From Labilibaculum sp. (GTDB lineage Bacteria > Bacteroidota > Bacteroidia > Bacteroidales > Marinifilaceae): a stretch of DNA of 62,537 nt. The stretch's first letter is position 1; each line of letters starts with the position of its first letter. Location of the stretch: NCBI GenBank assembly GCA_016760525.1, contig JAESUW010000021.1, positions 1-62,537 of the forward strand. Direction: 5' to 3'. Positions 7,439-16,694 of the stretch are shown here, piece after piece. The position numbers and the translations under genes are program-made. Under the pieces are notes generated by a model that was given only the letters and a program-made list of their open reading frames with translations, made no database searches and was not told the origin of the DNA.

Positions 7439-8488
7439 ATGAATTTCAATATAAGTAAACCCAATAACGAGCTAACAGAGCAACTTCAACATAAAATTGA
7501 TTTTAAAACCAAACCGATTGGATCTTTAGGTATTTTAGAACAATTAGCCTTGAAAATTGGATGTATTCAAAACACTCTGAAACCAGAATTAAAACAACCA
7601 ATTATCATGGTGTTTGCTGCAGATCATGGAATTGCTCTTGATGGAGTAAGTCCTTACCCACAAGAAGTTACTTGGCAAATGGTTGCCAATTTCATTAATG
7701 GTGGAGCTGCAATTAATGTATTTGGCCGTCAGAATGGAATCGATATTCGGATAATTGATGCCGGTGTAAATTTTGATTTTGACAAAAGCTCGGGAGTAAT
7801 TAATGCAAAAGTTGATTACGGAACAAAGAGTTATTTGAATGAATCAGCAATGACTGTTGAACAATTTGAAAAAGCAATTAAGCGAGGTGCGGATCTTTGC
7901 GATAAAATGCATCGTGAAGGCTCAAACATTATTGGTTTTGGTGAAATGGGAATTGGCAATACTTCATCGGCTGCTATTTTATTACATATTTTAGCAGGTG
8001 TAGATTTAAAAGAATGTGTTGGCCGTGGTACCGGATGGGATGATGAAGGTCTGAAAAAGAAATATAAAATACTGAAAAAGGCCGTTGATAATTACAATGG
8101 AGATAATTCAGTTGAGAACATTCTAACTTATTTTGGTGGCTTCGAAATTGTAATGATTGTTGGCGCAATGATGAAAGCCGCTGAATTGAAAATGGTAATT
8201 ATGGTCGATGGTTTTATCATTAGCTCCGCACTTTTAGCTGCATCAAAAATAAATGCTAACATTCTTGAATATTGTATATTTACACACAAATCGAATGAGA
8301 ACGGTCACAAACACATGCTTAAACATCTTAAAGCAGAGCCAATTCTAGATTTAGGAATGAGATTAGGTGAGGGTACAGGAGCAGCTATTGCATATCCAAT
8401 TATTGAATCTGCTGTCAATTTTTTGAATCAAATGGCTAGTTTCGAGGATGCTGGTGTGAGTAACAGCGATCAAATTACAGAAGTTTAA
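7439..8488 (+). CDS. cobT: CobT, nicotinate-nucleotide:dimethylbenzimidazole phosphoribosyltransferase, canonical second copy
   Basis: The second tandem cobT product, 349 residues, is clearly homologous to the first along its whole length. It has the standard motifs KPIGSLG, FAADHGIALDGVSPYPQEV, GGAAINVFGRQ, FGEMGIGNTSSAA, CVGRGTG and MRLGEGTGAA with the catalytic Glu. YPQEVTWQM and GEMGIGNT match ordinary CobT, so this copy is likely to make alpha-ribazole phosphate or a close analogue. It starts 37 bases after the first copy and its stop codon touches the ATG of cobS. Such duplication with divergence in one copy is known for the ArsA/ArsB pair, which attaches phenolic bases. Confidence 0.92.
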   Translation: MNFNISKPNNELTEQLQHKIDFKTKPIGSLGILEQLALKIGCIQNTLKPELKQPIIMVFAADHGIALDGVSPYPQEVTWQMVANFINGGAAINVFGRQNGIDIRIIDAGVNFDFDKSSGVINAKVDYGTKSYLNESAMTVEQFEKAIKRGADLCDKMHREGSNIIGFGEMGIGNTSSAAILLHILAGVDLKECVGRGTGWDDEGLKKKYKILKKAVDNYNGDNSVENILTYFGGFEIVMIVGAMMKAAELKMVIMVDGFIISSALLAASKINANILEYCIFTHKSNENGHKHMLKHLKAEPILDLGMRLGEGTGAAIAYPIIESAVNFLNQMASFEDAGVSNSDQITEV

Positions 8489-9250
8489 ATGAGAAAAGAA
8501 ATAGACATATTTTTTACAGGACTGTCTTTTTTTACAAGAATTCCATTTCCTAAATGGGCTCGGTTTAAAAAGGAATATCAGCATGAAGCCATAAAATATT
8601 TCCCTATTGCCGGGGTAATTATTGGAGGACTAGCAGGTTTAGTTTTTTATCTGGCTAATTTGGTCTTTCCTTTTAATTTATCGGTAATGCTAAGCATGGG
8701 GTTCACCGTTTTATTTACCGGAGCCTTACACGAAGATGGTTTTATGGATGTTTGCGATGGTTTTGGCGGTGGCTGGACACGTGAACGAATCCTTGAAATA
8801 ATGAAGGATTCATTAATAGGAGCATTCGGTGTTACTGGTATTGTTTTCCTTGTGATAACAAAGTTCTTTTGTCAATATTCTATATCAGCGGTTCAATTGC
8901 CACTGGTTTTAATTGCAGCACACTCAGTAACAAGAATGTTTGCTGCTACTTTGGTGAATTCGCACCAATATGCACGAACCGAAAATTCTAAAGCAAAGGA
9001 TTATTCTCAAAAACTTTCAATGGGAAACCTGATATTCACAATTATTACTGGAATATTACCATTAGCTTTATTGGGGAATATCAAATTTTTCCTAATTCTT
9101 ATTCCTGTTTTTTTGTGTAAAGTATTATTGGGCAGATATTATAACAAATGGATAGGTGGATTTACCGGCGACTGTATTGGAGCCACACAGCAAGTTTGTG
9201 AAATCGTATTCTATTTATCCTATATGGTAATTATTAATAAAGTATTGTAA
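8489..9250 (+). CDS. cobS: Adenosylcobinamide-GDP ribazoletransferase (cobalamin synthase, CobS)
   Basis: Integral membrane enzyme that joins AdoCbi-GDP to alpha-ribazole phosphate to give the complete cobamide. The 253-residue protein shows FFTRIPFP near the N-terminus, the Asp-rich active-site segment HEDGFMDVCDGFGGGWTRE, RILEIMKDSLIGAFG, a HSVTRMFAA segment, and GGFTGDCIGATQQ near the C-terminus, with about six hydrophobic helices. The ATG follows the cobT stop codon with no gap, and cobC begins 2 bases after the cobS stop, so the three are surely co-translated from one message. Confidence 0.95.
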   Translation: MRKEIDIFFTGLSFFTRIPFPKWARFKKEYQHEAIKYFPIAGVIIGGLAGLVFYLANLVFPFNLSVMLSMGFTVLFTGALHEDGFMDVCDGFGGGWTRERILEIMKDSLIGAFGVTGIVFLVITKFFCQYSISAVQLPLVLIAAHSVTRMFAATLVNSHQYARTENSKAKDYSQKLSMGNLIFTIITGILPLALLGNIKFFLILIPVFLCKVLLGRYYNKWIGGFTGDCIGATQQVCEIVFYLSYMVIINKVL

Positions 9251-9251
9251 G

Positions 9252-9788
9252 ATGGAAATATATTTAATCAGACATACAAAAGTAGATATTGAACAAGGCA
9301 TTTGCTATGGACAAAAAGATGTTGATTTGGCTAAAAGTTATCCTGAAGAATTGAATGCTGTAAAAGAAAAACTGCAAGGTATTGATTTTGACTTGGTTTT
9401 GTCTAGTCCCTTGAGCAGAGCAAAGAAGTTAGCAAGTGATATTTTTGGCGATCAGGTAGAAGAGGATAAACGCTTAATGGAATTAAATTTTGGTGATTGG
9501 GAAGGGAAAGTTTGGGACGAAATCAAAGATCCCTTATTTCCAGCTTGGATGGAAGATTTTGTAAACAAAAAATGTTCAAATGGAGAATCATTTGTTATGC
9601 TTCGTGATAGAGTTCTGGAGTTTTGGAACGAAATAAAATCAAAAGATTGCAAAAAAATTGCAATTTTCACTCATGGAGGTGTAATTCGCACAATAAAAGC
9701 AATCGAAAAAAACATCAAGCTCGAAGATTCGTTCAAAGAGCCAACAACCGATTTTGGAGAGCTTACCATACTACCAATTACGCAGTAA
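9252..9788 (+). CDS. cobC: Alpha-ribazole phosphatase-type histidine phosphatase (CobC)
   Basis: A 178-residue member of the histidine phosphatase (phosphoglycerate-mutase-like) superfamily. The N-terminal IRHTKV carries the phospho-accepting His in an RHT rather than RHG context, followed by GICYGQKDVDL, a combination common in CobC. LSSPLSRAKKLA supplies a further Arg, GDWEGKVWDE follows, and FTHGGVIR holds the second catalytic His. CobC removes the phosphate from alpha-ribazole phosphate or from cobalamin phosphate, the last step of loop assembly. It begins 2 bases after cobS and is the last gene of the operon, with a hairpin terminator close behind. Confidence 0.88.
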   Translation: MEIYLIRHTKVDIEQGICYGQKDVDLAKSYPEELNAVKEKLQGIDFDLVLSSPLSRAKKLASDIFGDQVEEDKRLMELNFGDWEGKVWDEIKDPLFPAWMEDFVNKKCSNGESFVMLRDRVLEFWNEIKSKDCKKIAIFTHGGVIRTIKAIEKNIKLEDSFKEPTTDFGELTILPITQ

Positions 9789-9814
9789 ATCAGCAGTAAT
9801 ACAATAATATGAGG

Positions 9815-9847
9815 AAATCAGGAGCAAATTAGTTTCTGATTTTTTTT
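9815..9847 (+). terminator. Terminator of the cobamide operon
   Basis: AAATCAG (9815-9821) pairs with CTGATTT (9836-9842) across a 14-base loop and runs straight into eight T residues (9840-9847). It lies 27 bases after the cobC stop. Confidence 0.7.
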
Positions 9848-9936
9848 ATGAATCTATTGTTAATTTAAATGACATAAAAGCTTGATCTGGCAAAGAAATT
9901 ATTATTTTAGCAAGCTTAAATTAACAATAATAAGCA

Positions 9937-10782
9937 ATGCGCACCATAATTTTCTCAATTATTTGTCTGGTACTTCTTCATACTGCTTGCACGAAACCTG
10001 TTACTTTCAAACATGTATCTGTTCGTACTCAATATGATTCTATTGAGAAAAAAGAAGATGTACATGCGATCACAGATACTAGTGTAACTCCTTATGTTTA
10101 CACTAAAGTGATATCCCTTAGAGAATTACCCGTAAAAGAAAAAAAAGAGAAATTTGTTGAAATGTTGTTGCCTTCCATTTTAATTTCACAGCATGATTTG
10201 CATCAGAAAATAAATAGACTGGAACATATTGAAAATTGGCTGCAAGAGCATCCTTTTATGATTAAAATGGATAGCCTTTTTCTTTTTCAATTGTTTGAAA
10301 CCTACAAATGTGATGAAATTCAGGAATTAAAGAGAAGATTAAAGCCTCATTCGGCCAGCATTGTTTTGGGGCAAGCCGCTTTAGAATCCGGTTGGGGATC
10401 ATCACGCTTTTTTAAAGAAGGAAATAATGTTTTTGGGATATGGTCATATCATGCAGGAGAAAATCGAATTAAAGCACTTGTAGGACGCGATTCCACAAAT
10501 ATTTATGTGAGAAGTTATTCTTCGATAGAAGAATCAGTTAATGATTACTTCCAAACCATTGCCAGGGTAAATGCTTATAAAGAATTTAGACAAATGCGTT
10601 TTACATCTGAAAAAACACTTGAATTAATTCCTTTACTAAAACGATATTCTGAATTGGGTGAATTATACACAACCAAGCTTAGGCAACTGATTGAAAATAA
10701 CGACTTAACAAAATATGATTCATACTTTATTAAAAACGAATATTTTATTGAAGAGGTAATTGAACTTTCTGAAAAGATATAA
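9937..10782 (+). CDS. Bax-like glucosaminidase-domain lipoprotein
   Basis: An exported protein of 281 residues. The signal ends in a lipobox with Cys18 (LLHTAC). From about residue 120 there is a mannosyl-glycoprotein endo-beta-N-acetylglucosaminidase-like domain of the Bax type. The key segment ASIVLGQAALESGWGSSRFF holds the catalytic Glu, followed by EGNNVFGIWSY and a YSSIEESVNDYFQTIARVNAY segment typical of this family. It probably cleaves peptidoglycan glycan strands and sits lipid-anchored in the periplasm or outer membrane. It is a single-gene unit 148 bases after the cob operon; nothing visible links it to cobamides. Confidence 0.85.
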   Translation: MRTIIFSIICLVLLHTACTKPVTFKHVSVRTQYDSIEKKEDVHAITDTSVTPYVYTKVISLRELPVKEKKEKFVEMLLPSILISQHDLHQKINRLEHIENWLQEHPFMIKMDSLFLFQLFETYKCDEIQELKRRLKPHSASIVLGQAALESGWGSSRFFKEGNNVFGIWSYHAGENRIKALVGRDSTNIYVRSYSSIEESVNDYFQTIARVNAYKEFRQMRFTSEKTLELIPLLKRYSELGELYTTKLRQLIENNDLTKYDSYFIKNEYFIEEVIELSEKI

Positions 10783-10910
10783 ATTGCATGAAAATAAATA
10801 TTGAATATTATTTTTTCATTATTTTTATTTGAATTTTCAATGAAATCACTATTTTTAGGCTTGTTTTAAACGGAAATCAATCATTTAATTAATCATAAAA
10901 ATTACTTAGT

Positions 10911-11645
10911 ATGAAAAAATTTATTCTGATTCTTGCAGTTTGTTTAAGTGCAGTTGGCGTGTTTGCTCAAAAAGCGGCACAATTTAAAAATGAAGGAAAT
11001 GTTGCTTTAAAGTCAAAAGATTATAAAACAGCTCTTGAATGTTACGAAAAATTCTTGGGTGCGGAAGATACCATTGAAGATGCAGCATTAGTTTTCAATT
11101 CAGGATATTGTGCTATTAAAGTGAAAGATTACGCAAAAGCTGAAAAATATTTCGGTATGGCTGCTGAGAAAAATTACAAAGCATCAACTGCTTACCGTTA
11201 CAAAGCAATTGCTCAAAAAAATCAAAAGAAATTTGATGAAATGGTAGCAACTTTAACAGAAGGTATTGCTGCTTGTCCAACAAAAAAAACAAAATTAATT
11301 TCTGCCCTTGCAAAGCATTACTTACTTCAAGGACAAAAAGCTCAAAAGGCTGATAAATTTGAAGTTGCTGAAGGTCTATACAAAAAAGCTGGTGACGTAA
11401 AATCTAAATTACAAGCTGATGCATTATTCAGTCTTGGTACTCTGTATTATAACAAAGGAGCGAAAATTATGCAAGTTGCAACACCTGTTGCAAATACAGC
11501 ACCTGAAAAATACAAAGCAGAATCAGTTAAAGCGAAATCTTATTTTCAAAAAGCGATTATAGAATTAAACAAAGCAAAAGTAATTGCTCCTACAAGAGAA
11601 GATGTTACTGCTACAATTGCAACGATCAAAGGATTGTTAAAATAA
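10911..11645 (+). CDS. Secreted tetratricopeptide-repeat protein
   Basis: A 244-residue protein with a Sec signal peptide (cleavage after VGVFAQ, about residue 20) and at least three TPR-like helical pairs between residues 25 and 200. Recognisable pieces are NVALKSKDYKTALECYEKFL, VKDYAKAEKYFGMAAEKNY and ADKFEVAEGLYKKAGDV. TPR proteins of this kind in Bacteroidetes are periplasmic scaffolds or belong to the cell-envelope stress network; no catalytic motif is present. It resembles in style the larger TPR protein near 21-22 kb. It ends in a strong terminator and appears monocistronic. Confidence 0.8.
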   Translation: MKKFILILAVCLSAVGVFAQKAAQFKNEGNVALKSKDYKTALECYEKFLGAEDTIEDAALVFNSGYCAIKVKDYAKAEKYFGMAAEKNYKASTAYRYKAIAQKNQKKFDEMVATLTEGIAACPTKKTKLISALAKHYLLQGQKAQKADKFEVAEGLYKKAGDVKSKLQADALFSLGTLYYNKGAKIMQVATPVANTAPEKYKAESVKAKSYFQKAIIELNKAKVIAPTREDVTATIATIKGLLK

Positions 11646-11672
11646 TTGCTTAGATAAAATATAAATTGAATT

Positions 11673-11704
11673 GGGATACCTTTTTTTTAGGTATCCCTTT
11701 TTAT
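11673..11704 (+). terminator. Strong intrinsic terminator after the TPR gene
   Basis: GGGATACC (11673-11680) pairs perfectly with GGTATCCC (11690-11697) over a 9-base T-rich loop and is followed by a run of T. Confidence 0.9.
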
Positions 11705-12571
11705 TTGCAATCGTATAATATTGTATTTTAAGGTAAATCTCTAAAATGGGCGCTTCGAATCATAATTTATTCTAATTGTTTGTATCCTAAACTTGGATTG
11801 GTTTTTTTATTTCTGACTTTAAGTTTTCATGTAATTGGAAGTGAAGGAGAATTAGAAAACAAATCTGGATTTAGCCTTAAATCATTTAGTCTTGCCCAAA
11901 AATCCATTAATACCGATTGGATAAATTAGTGGGCTACATTTCGCCATGCTCAACATAGCTTCCTATTTATTCCATCGGCATTAAACCAAGTCTTTTTCGC
12001 TCGCCATGGCTCACTAATTATTCAAAATAGTATAATACAAATCATTTCGACGAACAGTTTTCTTCTCATTAAGAGCTTATTCGAAACTTGGATTAAATAA
12101 AGTGATTGCCTTTTTGACATCTCCTTCCGGCAATAAAACGATAGAAGCCTCATGCGTAAAATAGAAAGAAAATAAAATCTGGTCTTTTATTTGGACGCAT
12201 TATTATTAAAAAGAAATCGGAAACTGTAATTTGAAAAATTAATAAAATTACAATTGAGGATTCAGAAGGAAATCAGAAATACTATAATAAATAATTACTT
12301 GTCAAAAATAAATTTTCATATTCTTTATTGGTAACCAATAATTAGAATAAACCGATAGGCGATAGTATCTCAATACGACATTCTTAACAAATCAAGAAAT
12401 TTTCCTTTATTTTTAATTATTCCTAATTAAAAGAGTTTCAGTTAAATACTAATTTCTTATTGTATTTGAGGCATTTAGCATATTAATCTATGGCAATATT
12501 CCCCATCTTTGTAGGCAACAACAACAAATAGTTAACTATTAATTCAATAATTTAACAAAACACTAAGAATA
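11705..12571. other. Gene-free AT-rich stretch of about 870 bases before maeB
   Basis: No open frame with coding character was found on either strand. It contains one copy of the dispersed hairpin repeat (11908-12030) and short related words such as AAACTTGGATT near 11790 and again near 12085. CATCTTTG at 12504-12511 is one mismatch from a -7 element and could serve maeB. The rest shows nothing I can name. Confidence 0.5.
11908..12030 (+). repeat. Dispersed hairpin repeat, copy A (short form)
   Basis: Starts with TAATACCGATTGGATAAATT (11908-11927). Near-complementary CCTATTTATTCCATCGG, continuing to CATTA (end 11983), follows, so the two ends can pair as an imperfect hairpin of about 19 bases. 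Similarity to copy B (55003-55181, opposite orientation) covers both ends and continues through TTTCGCTCGCCATGGC into 12030. Copy A lacks about 55 bases of the middle found in copy B. It has no coding capacity. The structure is that of a REP-like or MITE-like element; the mobilising protein is not in the window. Confidence 0.7.
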
Positions 12572-14833
12572 ATGTCTAAAAATCGCACTACGGATGCATT
12601 AAAATACCACGCAGAAGGGCGTCCAGGGAAAATAGAAGTTATACCCACAAAACCATACAGAACTCAACGCGATTTAGCCTTGGCTTACAGTCCTGGAGTT
12701 GCAGAACCCTGTTTGGAAATTGAGAAAGATGCTGAGAATGCATACAAATACACAGCAAAAGGAAACCTTGTTGCGGTGATTTCCAACGGAACAGCAGTTT
12801 TAGGATTGGGAAATATTGGTGCGCTGGCAGGAAAACCCGTAATGGAAGGAAAAGGTTTATTATTCAAAATATTTGCTGACATTGACGTATTCGACATTGA
12901 AGTTGATGAAACTGATGTAGACAAATTTATTGAAACAGTTAAAGCAATTGCACCAACTTTTGGTGGAATAAACCTGGAAGATATCAAAGCTCCTGAATGC
13001 TTCGAAATTGAACAACGATTAAAAGAAGAGTTGGATATTCCAGTAATGCATGATGATCAGCACGGTACTGCAATCATATCATCTGCCGGCTTGCTAAATG
13101 CCCTTGAAATCAACAATAAGAAAATTGAAGATATTTCGGTTGTTGTCAATGGAGCTGGAGCTGCGGCTGTATCATGTACAAAATTATATATTTCCTTAGG
13201 TGTTAAACCGGAAAATGTAATTATGTGCGATAGCCGAGGAGTGATTAACAGCAAGAGAACTAATTTAAACAGTCAGAAAAAACAATTTATTACTGCTCGC
13301 AATATTGATACACTGGAACAGGCGTTAATTGGAGCTGATGTATTTTTAGGTTTATCTGTAGGAGGAATAGTAAACAAGGAAATGATTTGTACTATGGCAG
13401 AAAATCCTGTTGTGTTTGCTCTGGCAAATCCTGATCCGGAAATTGACTACAATGAGGCTATTGAATCCAAAGAAGGTGTTATAGTTGCAACTGGCCGTTC
13501 CGATTATCCAAATCAAATAAATAATGTTTTAGGTTTTCCATATATCTTTAGAGGAGCTTTAGATGTTCGAGCGACAGCAATTAATGAGGAAATGAAGATT
13601 GCTTCGGTTCATGCCATAGCAAAATTAGCAAAAGAACCGGTTCCAGAATCGGTACATGCGGCTTATAATGAGTCAAATATCGTATTTGGTCGTCATTATA
13701 TTATTCCAAAAGCTATGGATCCACGTTTAGTATCCAGCGTAGCCGTTGCTGTAGCTAAAGCCGCTGTTGACTCAGGTGTTGCACGAAAAATCATCACCGA
13801 TTGGGATGCATATTCCGAAGAATTAAAACAACGATTAGGTACAGAAAATCAACTAATCAGAACTATTTTCGACAAAGCTAAATGCAACCCAAAACGTGTG
13901 GTTTTTGCCGAAGGAAATAACTTTAATGTATTAAAAGCTGCTCAAATTGCTCTTCACGATGGAATTGCTAAGCCTATTATATTAGGTGATCCGGATAATA
14001 TCAAAAGAATCATTTTAGAAAATGATTTAGATCTTAACGGAGCCGAAATTATCGATATTCGTTCTCAATCAGAAGCAGGAAGAAGAAATCATTACGCTAA
14101 TGTATTGTGCAAAAAAAGAAGTAGAAAAGGTCTGACTCATAAAGAAGCAGTCGAAAAAATGTTCGATCGCAACTATTTTGGAGCAATGATGGTTGAAAAT
14201 GGCGATGCTGATGCATTTATATCAGGATATGCAACACGTTATTTTGAAGCCCTAAGAATTGCAAGCAAAGTGATTGGTATTGAAGAAGGAATGAAAACTT
14301 TAGTTGGTATGAATATTATTATGACTAAAAAAGGACCTCTTTTCTTTGCCGACACAACTGTTAATTCAGAGCCAACAGCCGATTCATTGGTCGATACAAC
14401 ATTAAGTACCGCACGTGCATTAAAAACATTTAATATAGAGCCTGTTATGGCTATGGTGTCGTATTCTAATTTTGGATCTGTGAGAAAGGGTAGTCCCGTG
14501 AAAGTAAATCAAGCCATCACAAAACTACACACCAATCATCCGGCATTACTTGTAGATGGTGAAATGCAATTAAACTTTGCCCTTGACCGAAATTTAAGAG
14601 ATGAAACTTTTGGCTTTACTAAGATAAAGGGGAAAGATGTTAATACTATTATATTTCCAAATCTAAGTTCCGGAAATATTGCCTATAAATTAATGAAGGA
14701 CTTAGGTGGATCAGAAAATATCGGACCAATTCTTTTAGGAACAGCAAAACCATTTCATATTATACCTATGGGATGTTCTGTTCGGGAAATCATTAATATG
14801 ACAGCCATAGCTGTTGTTGATTCCCAATCGTAA
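12572..14833 (+). CDS. maeB: NADP-dependent malic enzyme with C-terminal phosphotransacetylase-like domain (MaeB)
   Basis: Converts malate to pyruvate and CO2 while reducing NADP+. The first 410 or so residues are the malic enzyme: [35 protein letters not shown], the metal-site region [27 protein letters not shown], and the Rossmann motif VVNGAGAAA. From about residue 430 to the end is a phosphotransacetylase-like domain (RVVFAEGNN near its start, [15 protein letters not shown] and later [10 protein letters not shown]). In such hybrid enzymes this domain acts as an acetyl-CoA-responsive regulatory part rather than an active transferase. The 753-residue length is standard. It is monocistronic with a strong terminator. 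Confidence 0.95.
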   Translation: MSKNRTTDALKYHAEGRPGKIEVIPTKPYRTQRDLALAYSPGVAEPCLEIEKDAENAYKYTAKGNLVAVISNGTAVLGLGNIGALAGKPVMEGKGLLFKIFADIDVFDIEVDETDVDKFIETVKAIAPTFGGINLEDIKAPECFEIEQRLKEELDIPVMHDDQHGTAIISSAGLLNALEINNKKIEDISVVVNGAGAAAVSCTKLYISLGVKPENVIMCDSRGVINSKRTNLNSQKKQFITARNIDTLEQALIGADVFLGLSVGGIVNKEMICTMAENPVVFALANPDPEIDYNEAIESKEGVIVATGRSDYPNQINNVLGFPYIFRGALDVRATAINEEMKIASVHAIAKLAKEPVPESVHAAYNESNIVFGRHYIIPKAMDPRLVSSVAVAVAKAAVDSGVARKIITDWDAYSEELKQRLGTENQLIRTIFDKAKCNPKRVVFAEGNNFNVLKAAQIALHDGIAKPIILGDPDNIKRIILENDLDLNGAEIIDIRSQSEAGRRNHYANVLCKKRSRKGLTHKEAVEKMFDRNYFGAMMVENGDADAFISGYATRYFEALRIASKVIGIEEGMKTLVGMNIIMTKKGPLFFADTTVNSEPTADSLVDTTLSTARALKTFNIEPVMAMVSYSNFGSVRKGSPVKVNQAITKLHTNHPALLVDGEMQLNFALDRNLRDETFGFTKIKGKDVNTIIFPNLSSGNIAYKLMKDLGGSENIGPILLGTAKPFHIIPMGCSVREIINMTAIAVVDSQS

Positions 14834-14850
14834 TTGTAGCGAAAATGATA

Positions 14851-14892
14851 AAATAAGGATGAGATTTTATTAAGATTTCATCCTTATTTTTT
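14851..14892 (+). terminator. Terminator of maeB
   Basis: AATAAGGATGA (14852-14862) pairs with TCATCCTTATT (14878-14888), and the stem runs into TTTTTT. It begins 18 bases after the maeB stop. Confidence 0.9.
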
Positions 14893-14939
14893 CTATTCAA
14901 TTATTTTATAGATTTTTGTGCAATTATATAAAATTGACT

Positions 14940-15545
14940 ATGACAATCTTATACGGATTAGATTTAATAGGTACACTTGTGTTTGCAATTAGTGGAACAC
15001 TGTCTGCCGCGAATAAAAAGCTAGATCTTTTTGGCGCTTATTTTACAGGTTTTATTACTGCAATAGGTGGAGGAACTCTTCGTGACGTAATTCTTGGAAA
15101 TTTTCCTGTTGGTTGGATTAGTGACATTAACTACATAATAGTTATATCTACCGGGGTAGCACTAACTTTTTTTTTCAAAGAATATATCATGACTTTAAAA
15201 CGAACTCTATTTTTATTTGATACGATAGGAATAGGTGTTTTTACGATTATAGGAATCGAAAAATCCTTAAGCTTAGGCATACATCCATTTCTTTCAATAA
15301 TAATGGGACTATTTTCGGCTGTAATGGGAGGTGTTATTAGAGATACACTTTGTAATGATATACCTTTAATTTTCAGAAAAGAAATTTATGCAACAGCCTG
15401 TTTAGTTGGTGGAATTCTTTTTATTGCACTAAACTCATTAGGTGTTGAATCTTCTATTAACCAATTTATTACCATTGCATGTATAATTATTATTCGTATA
15501 ATATGTATCCGTTTTAAGATTTCGTTACCAGTTTTAAAATACTAG
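14940..15545 (+). CDS. Trimeric intracellular cation channel-family membrane protein (TRIC / YicG type)
   Basis: A seven-helix inner-membrane protein, 201 residues from the ATG at 14940. The frame also opens at a TTG at 14916, but that one falls near the maeB terminator and adds an unusual hydrophilic start. The two repeated halves each carry the family motif: AIGGGTLRDVILG in the first and AVMGGVIRDTLCNDIPLIFRK in the second, with GLDLIGTLVFAISGTLSA at the start. Bacterial members form homotrimeric, mainly K+-selective channels; their physiological role is unclear. Only 47 bases separate it from the maeB terminator. Confidence 0.9.
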   Translation: MTILYGLDLIGTLVFAISGTLSAANKKLDLFGAYFTGFITAIGGGTLRDVILGNFPVGWISDINYIIVISTGVALTFFFKEYIMTLKRTLFLFDTIGIGVFTIIGIEKSLSLGIHPFLSIIMGLFSAVMGGVIRDTLCNDIPLIFRKEIYATACLVGGILFIALNSLGVESSINQFITIACIIIIRIICIRFKISLPVLKY

Positions 15546-15593
15546 TACTGAAGAAATTTAAACATTAAATATTCCTCTTGCCATAAAAAAAAC

Positions 15594-15995
15594 TTAAGAC
15601 ATATTAATTAAATTAGTGAAATTGATGTATTTTCCAGCATCTTGACCAAAACTAGAAACTTTTTCTTCATTAATTTGATAGGTGCATCTTTCGCCATAAA
15701 TCCCAGAAAATAGAATTTCATATTCATGATCTTCATCATCTTGCATTAAAATCTTGAAAATATTTTCATGCACTTTTGGATGCCTTAAACTTTTGTGACA
15801 ACAAGGACAAAACATACTAAGATTCTCATTTTCATCAAGATCGAAACAAGAATGCTTTTTAATTTCGTAATTTCCTAAATGAATACTGAATAATAGAATT
15901 CCTTTAGTTCCTTTCTTATTTTTAGCCGAGATAACAATTTGATCTCCAACATTAAGAAAGGATCTGCAAATTGGACATAAATAGTTTGCATTCAT
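15594..15995 (-). CDS. Small hypothetical protein with two CxxC pairs (zinc-ribbon-like)
   Basis: A 133-residue cytoplasmic protein with no family I can name. CPICRSFL at residues 7-14 and CPCCHKSL at about 63-70 give four cysteines in two CxxC knuckles, the layout of a zinc ribbon. A basic stretch (SAKNKKGTKG) and a repeated His/Cys (KKHSCFD) lie between them. The C-terminal third is acidic. It is convergent with the TRIC gene, 48 bases away. The upstream 230-base gap to the next + strand gene would hold promoters for both. A role in nucleic-acid or metal binding is possible but not shown. Confidence 0.6.
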   Translation of the reverse strand: MNANYLCPICRSFLNVGDQIVISAKNKKGTKGILLFSIHLGNYEIKKHSCFDLDENENLSMFCPCCHKSLRHPKVHENIFKILMQDDEDHEYEILFSGIYGERCTYQINEEKVSSFGQDAGKYINFTNLINMS

Positions 15996-16169
15996 AACAA
16001 TACATTTAAATGGATCATTTCCTTATTAAGAATATAAGACATTACAAGAACAATGTCAATTTAAATTTTCTAAAAATCAGAGTTCTAAATGAATTATTCA
16101 TTTATTCCTAAATCCTTTTTTTTTATTATTATTCTACCGTCGTAATTTTAAATTAAATATTAATTCGGC

Positions 16170-16177
16170 TATATTTG
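16170..16177 (+). promoter_or_regulatory. -7 promoter element before the small membrane protein gene
   Basis: TATATTTG matches TAnnTTTG and lies 48 bases before the likely TTG start at 16225. No strong -33 element was seen. Confidence 0.35.
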
Positions 16178-16224
16178 ATAAAAGGCATACTATAAAGTTG
16201 CCAAACCGTTAAAATGAACTTGAT

Positions 16225-16599
16225 TTGAAACTAACCATTACCATACTTCGCTGGATTGCTCGCTTTTTAGGGATTTTCCTATTCCTATTTTTTATTTGGT
16301 TTGCGATCCAGATTGGTTCTCCCGATTTAAACATGATGTCCGAACAGGAAATCAAATTATTTTCGGCAAATGTTATAATGCTTATGGGATTAATTGCCGT
16401 ATGGAAGTTTGAATTTATTGGTAGTCTTCTTCTAATTTCGGGATATCTTTACTTTGCAATTACTAATTATTCTTTTTGGAATGGGCCAGTATTTCCTACA
16501 TTCTTATTTTTAGGTTTATTGCATCTATTATGCTGGTCTTTAAGCTCTTTTACGAAAGTGAAAAATAATAAAATTTCATTGCTGATTTTTCTTAACTAA
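16225..16599 (+). CDS. Small hypothetical membrane protein
   Basis: A predicted protein of 124 residues with four hydrophobic segments (about 8-30, 45-62, 64-82 and 90-108) and a basic C-terminus. The only start that keeps the first helix is TTG at 16225; an in-frame stop at 16210 excludes longer forms. The next ATG pair would remove the first helix. I recognise no family. It sits alone between a divergent zinc-ribbon-like gene and the adenylate kinase gene, the latter 95 bases downstream. Confidence 0.55.
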   Translation: MKLTITILRWIARFLGIFLFLFFIWFAIQIGSPDLNMMSEQEIKLFSANVIMLMGLIAVWKFEFIGSLLLISGYLYFAITNYSFWNGPVFPTFLFLGLLHLLCWSLSSFTKVKNNKISLLIFLN

Positions 16600-16694
16600 T
16601 TCTCAGAACAACATTCTTAAAAAATTCCCTTAACGAATGAAATTTTTACTATTTTTGAATTCATAATAATCATAACAAATATAAATCTTGGTAC

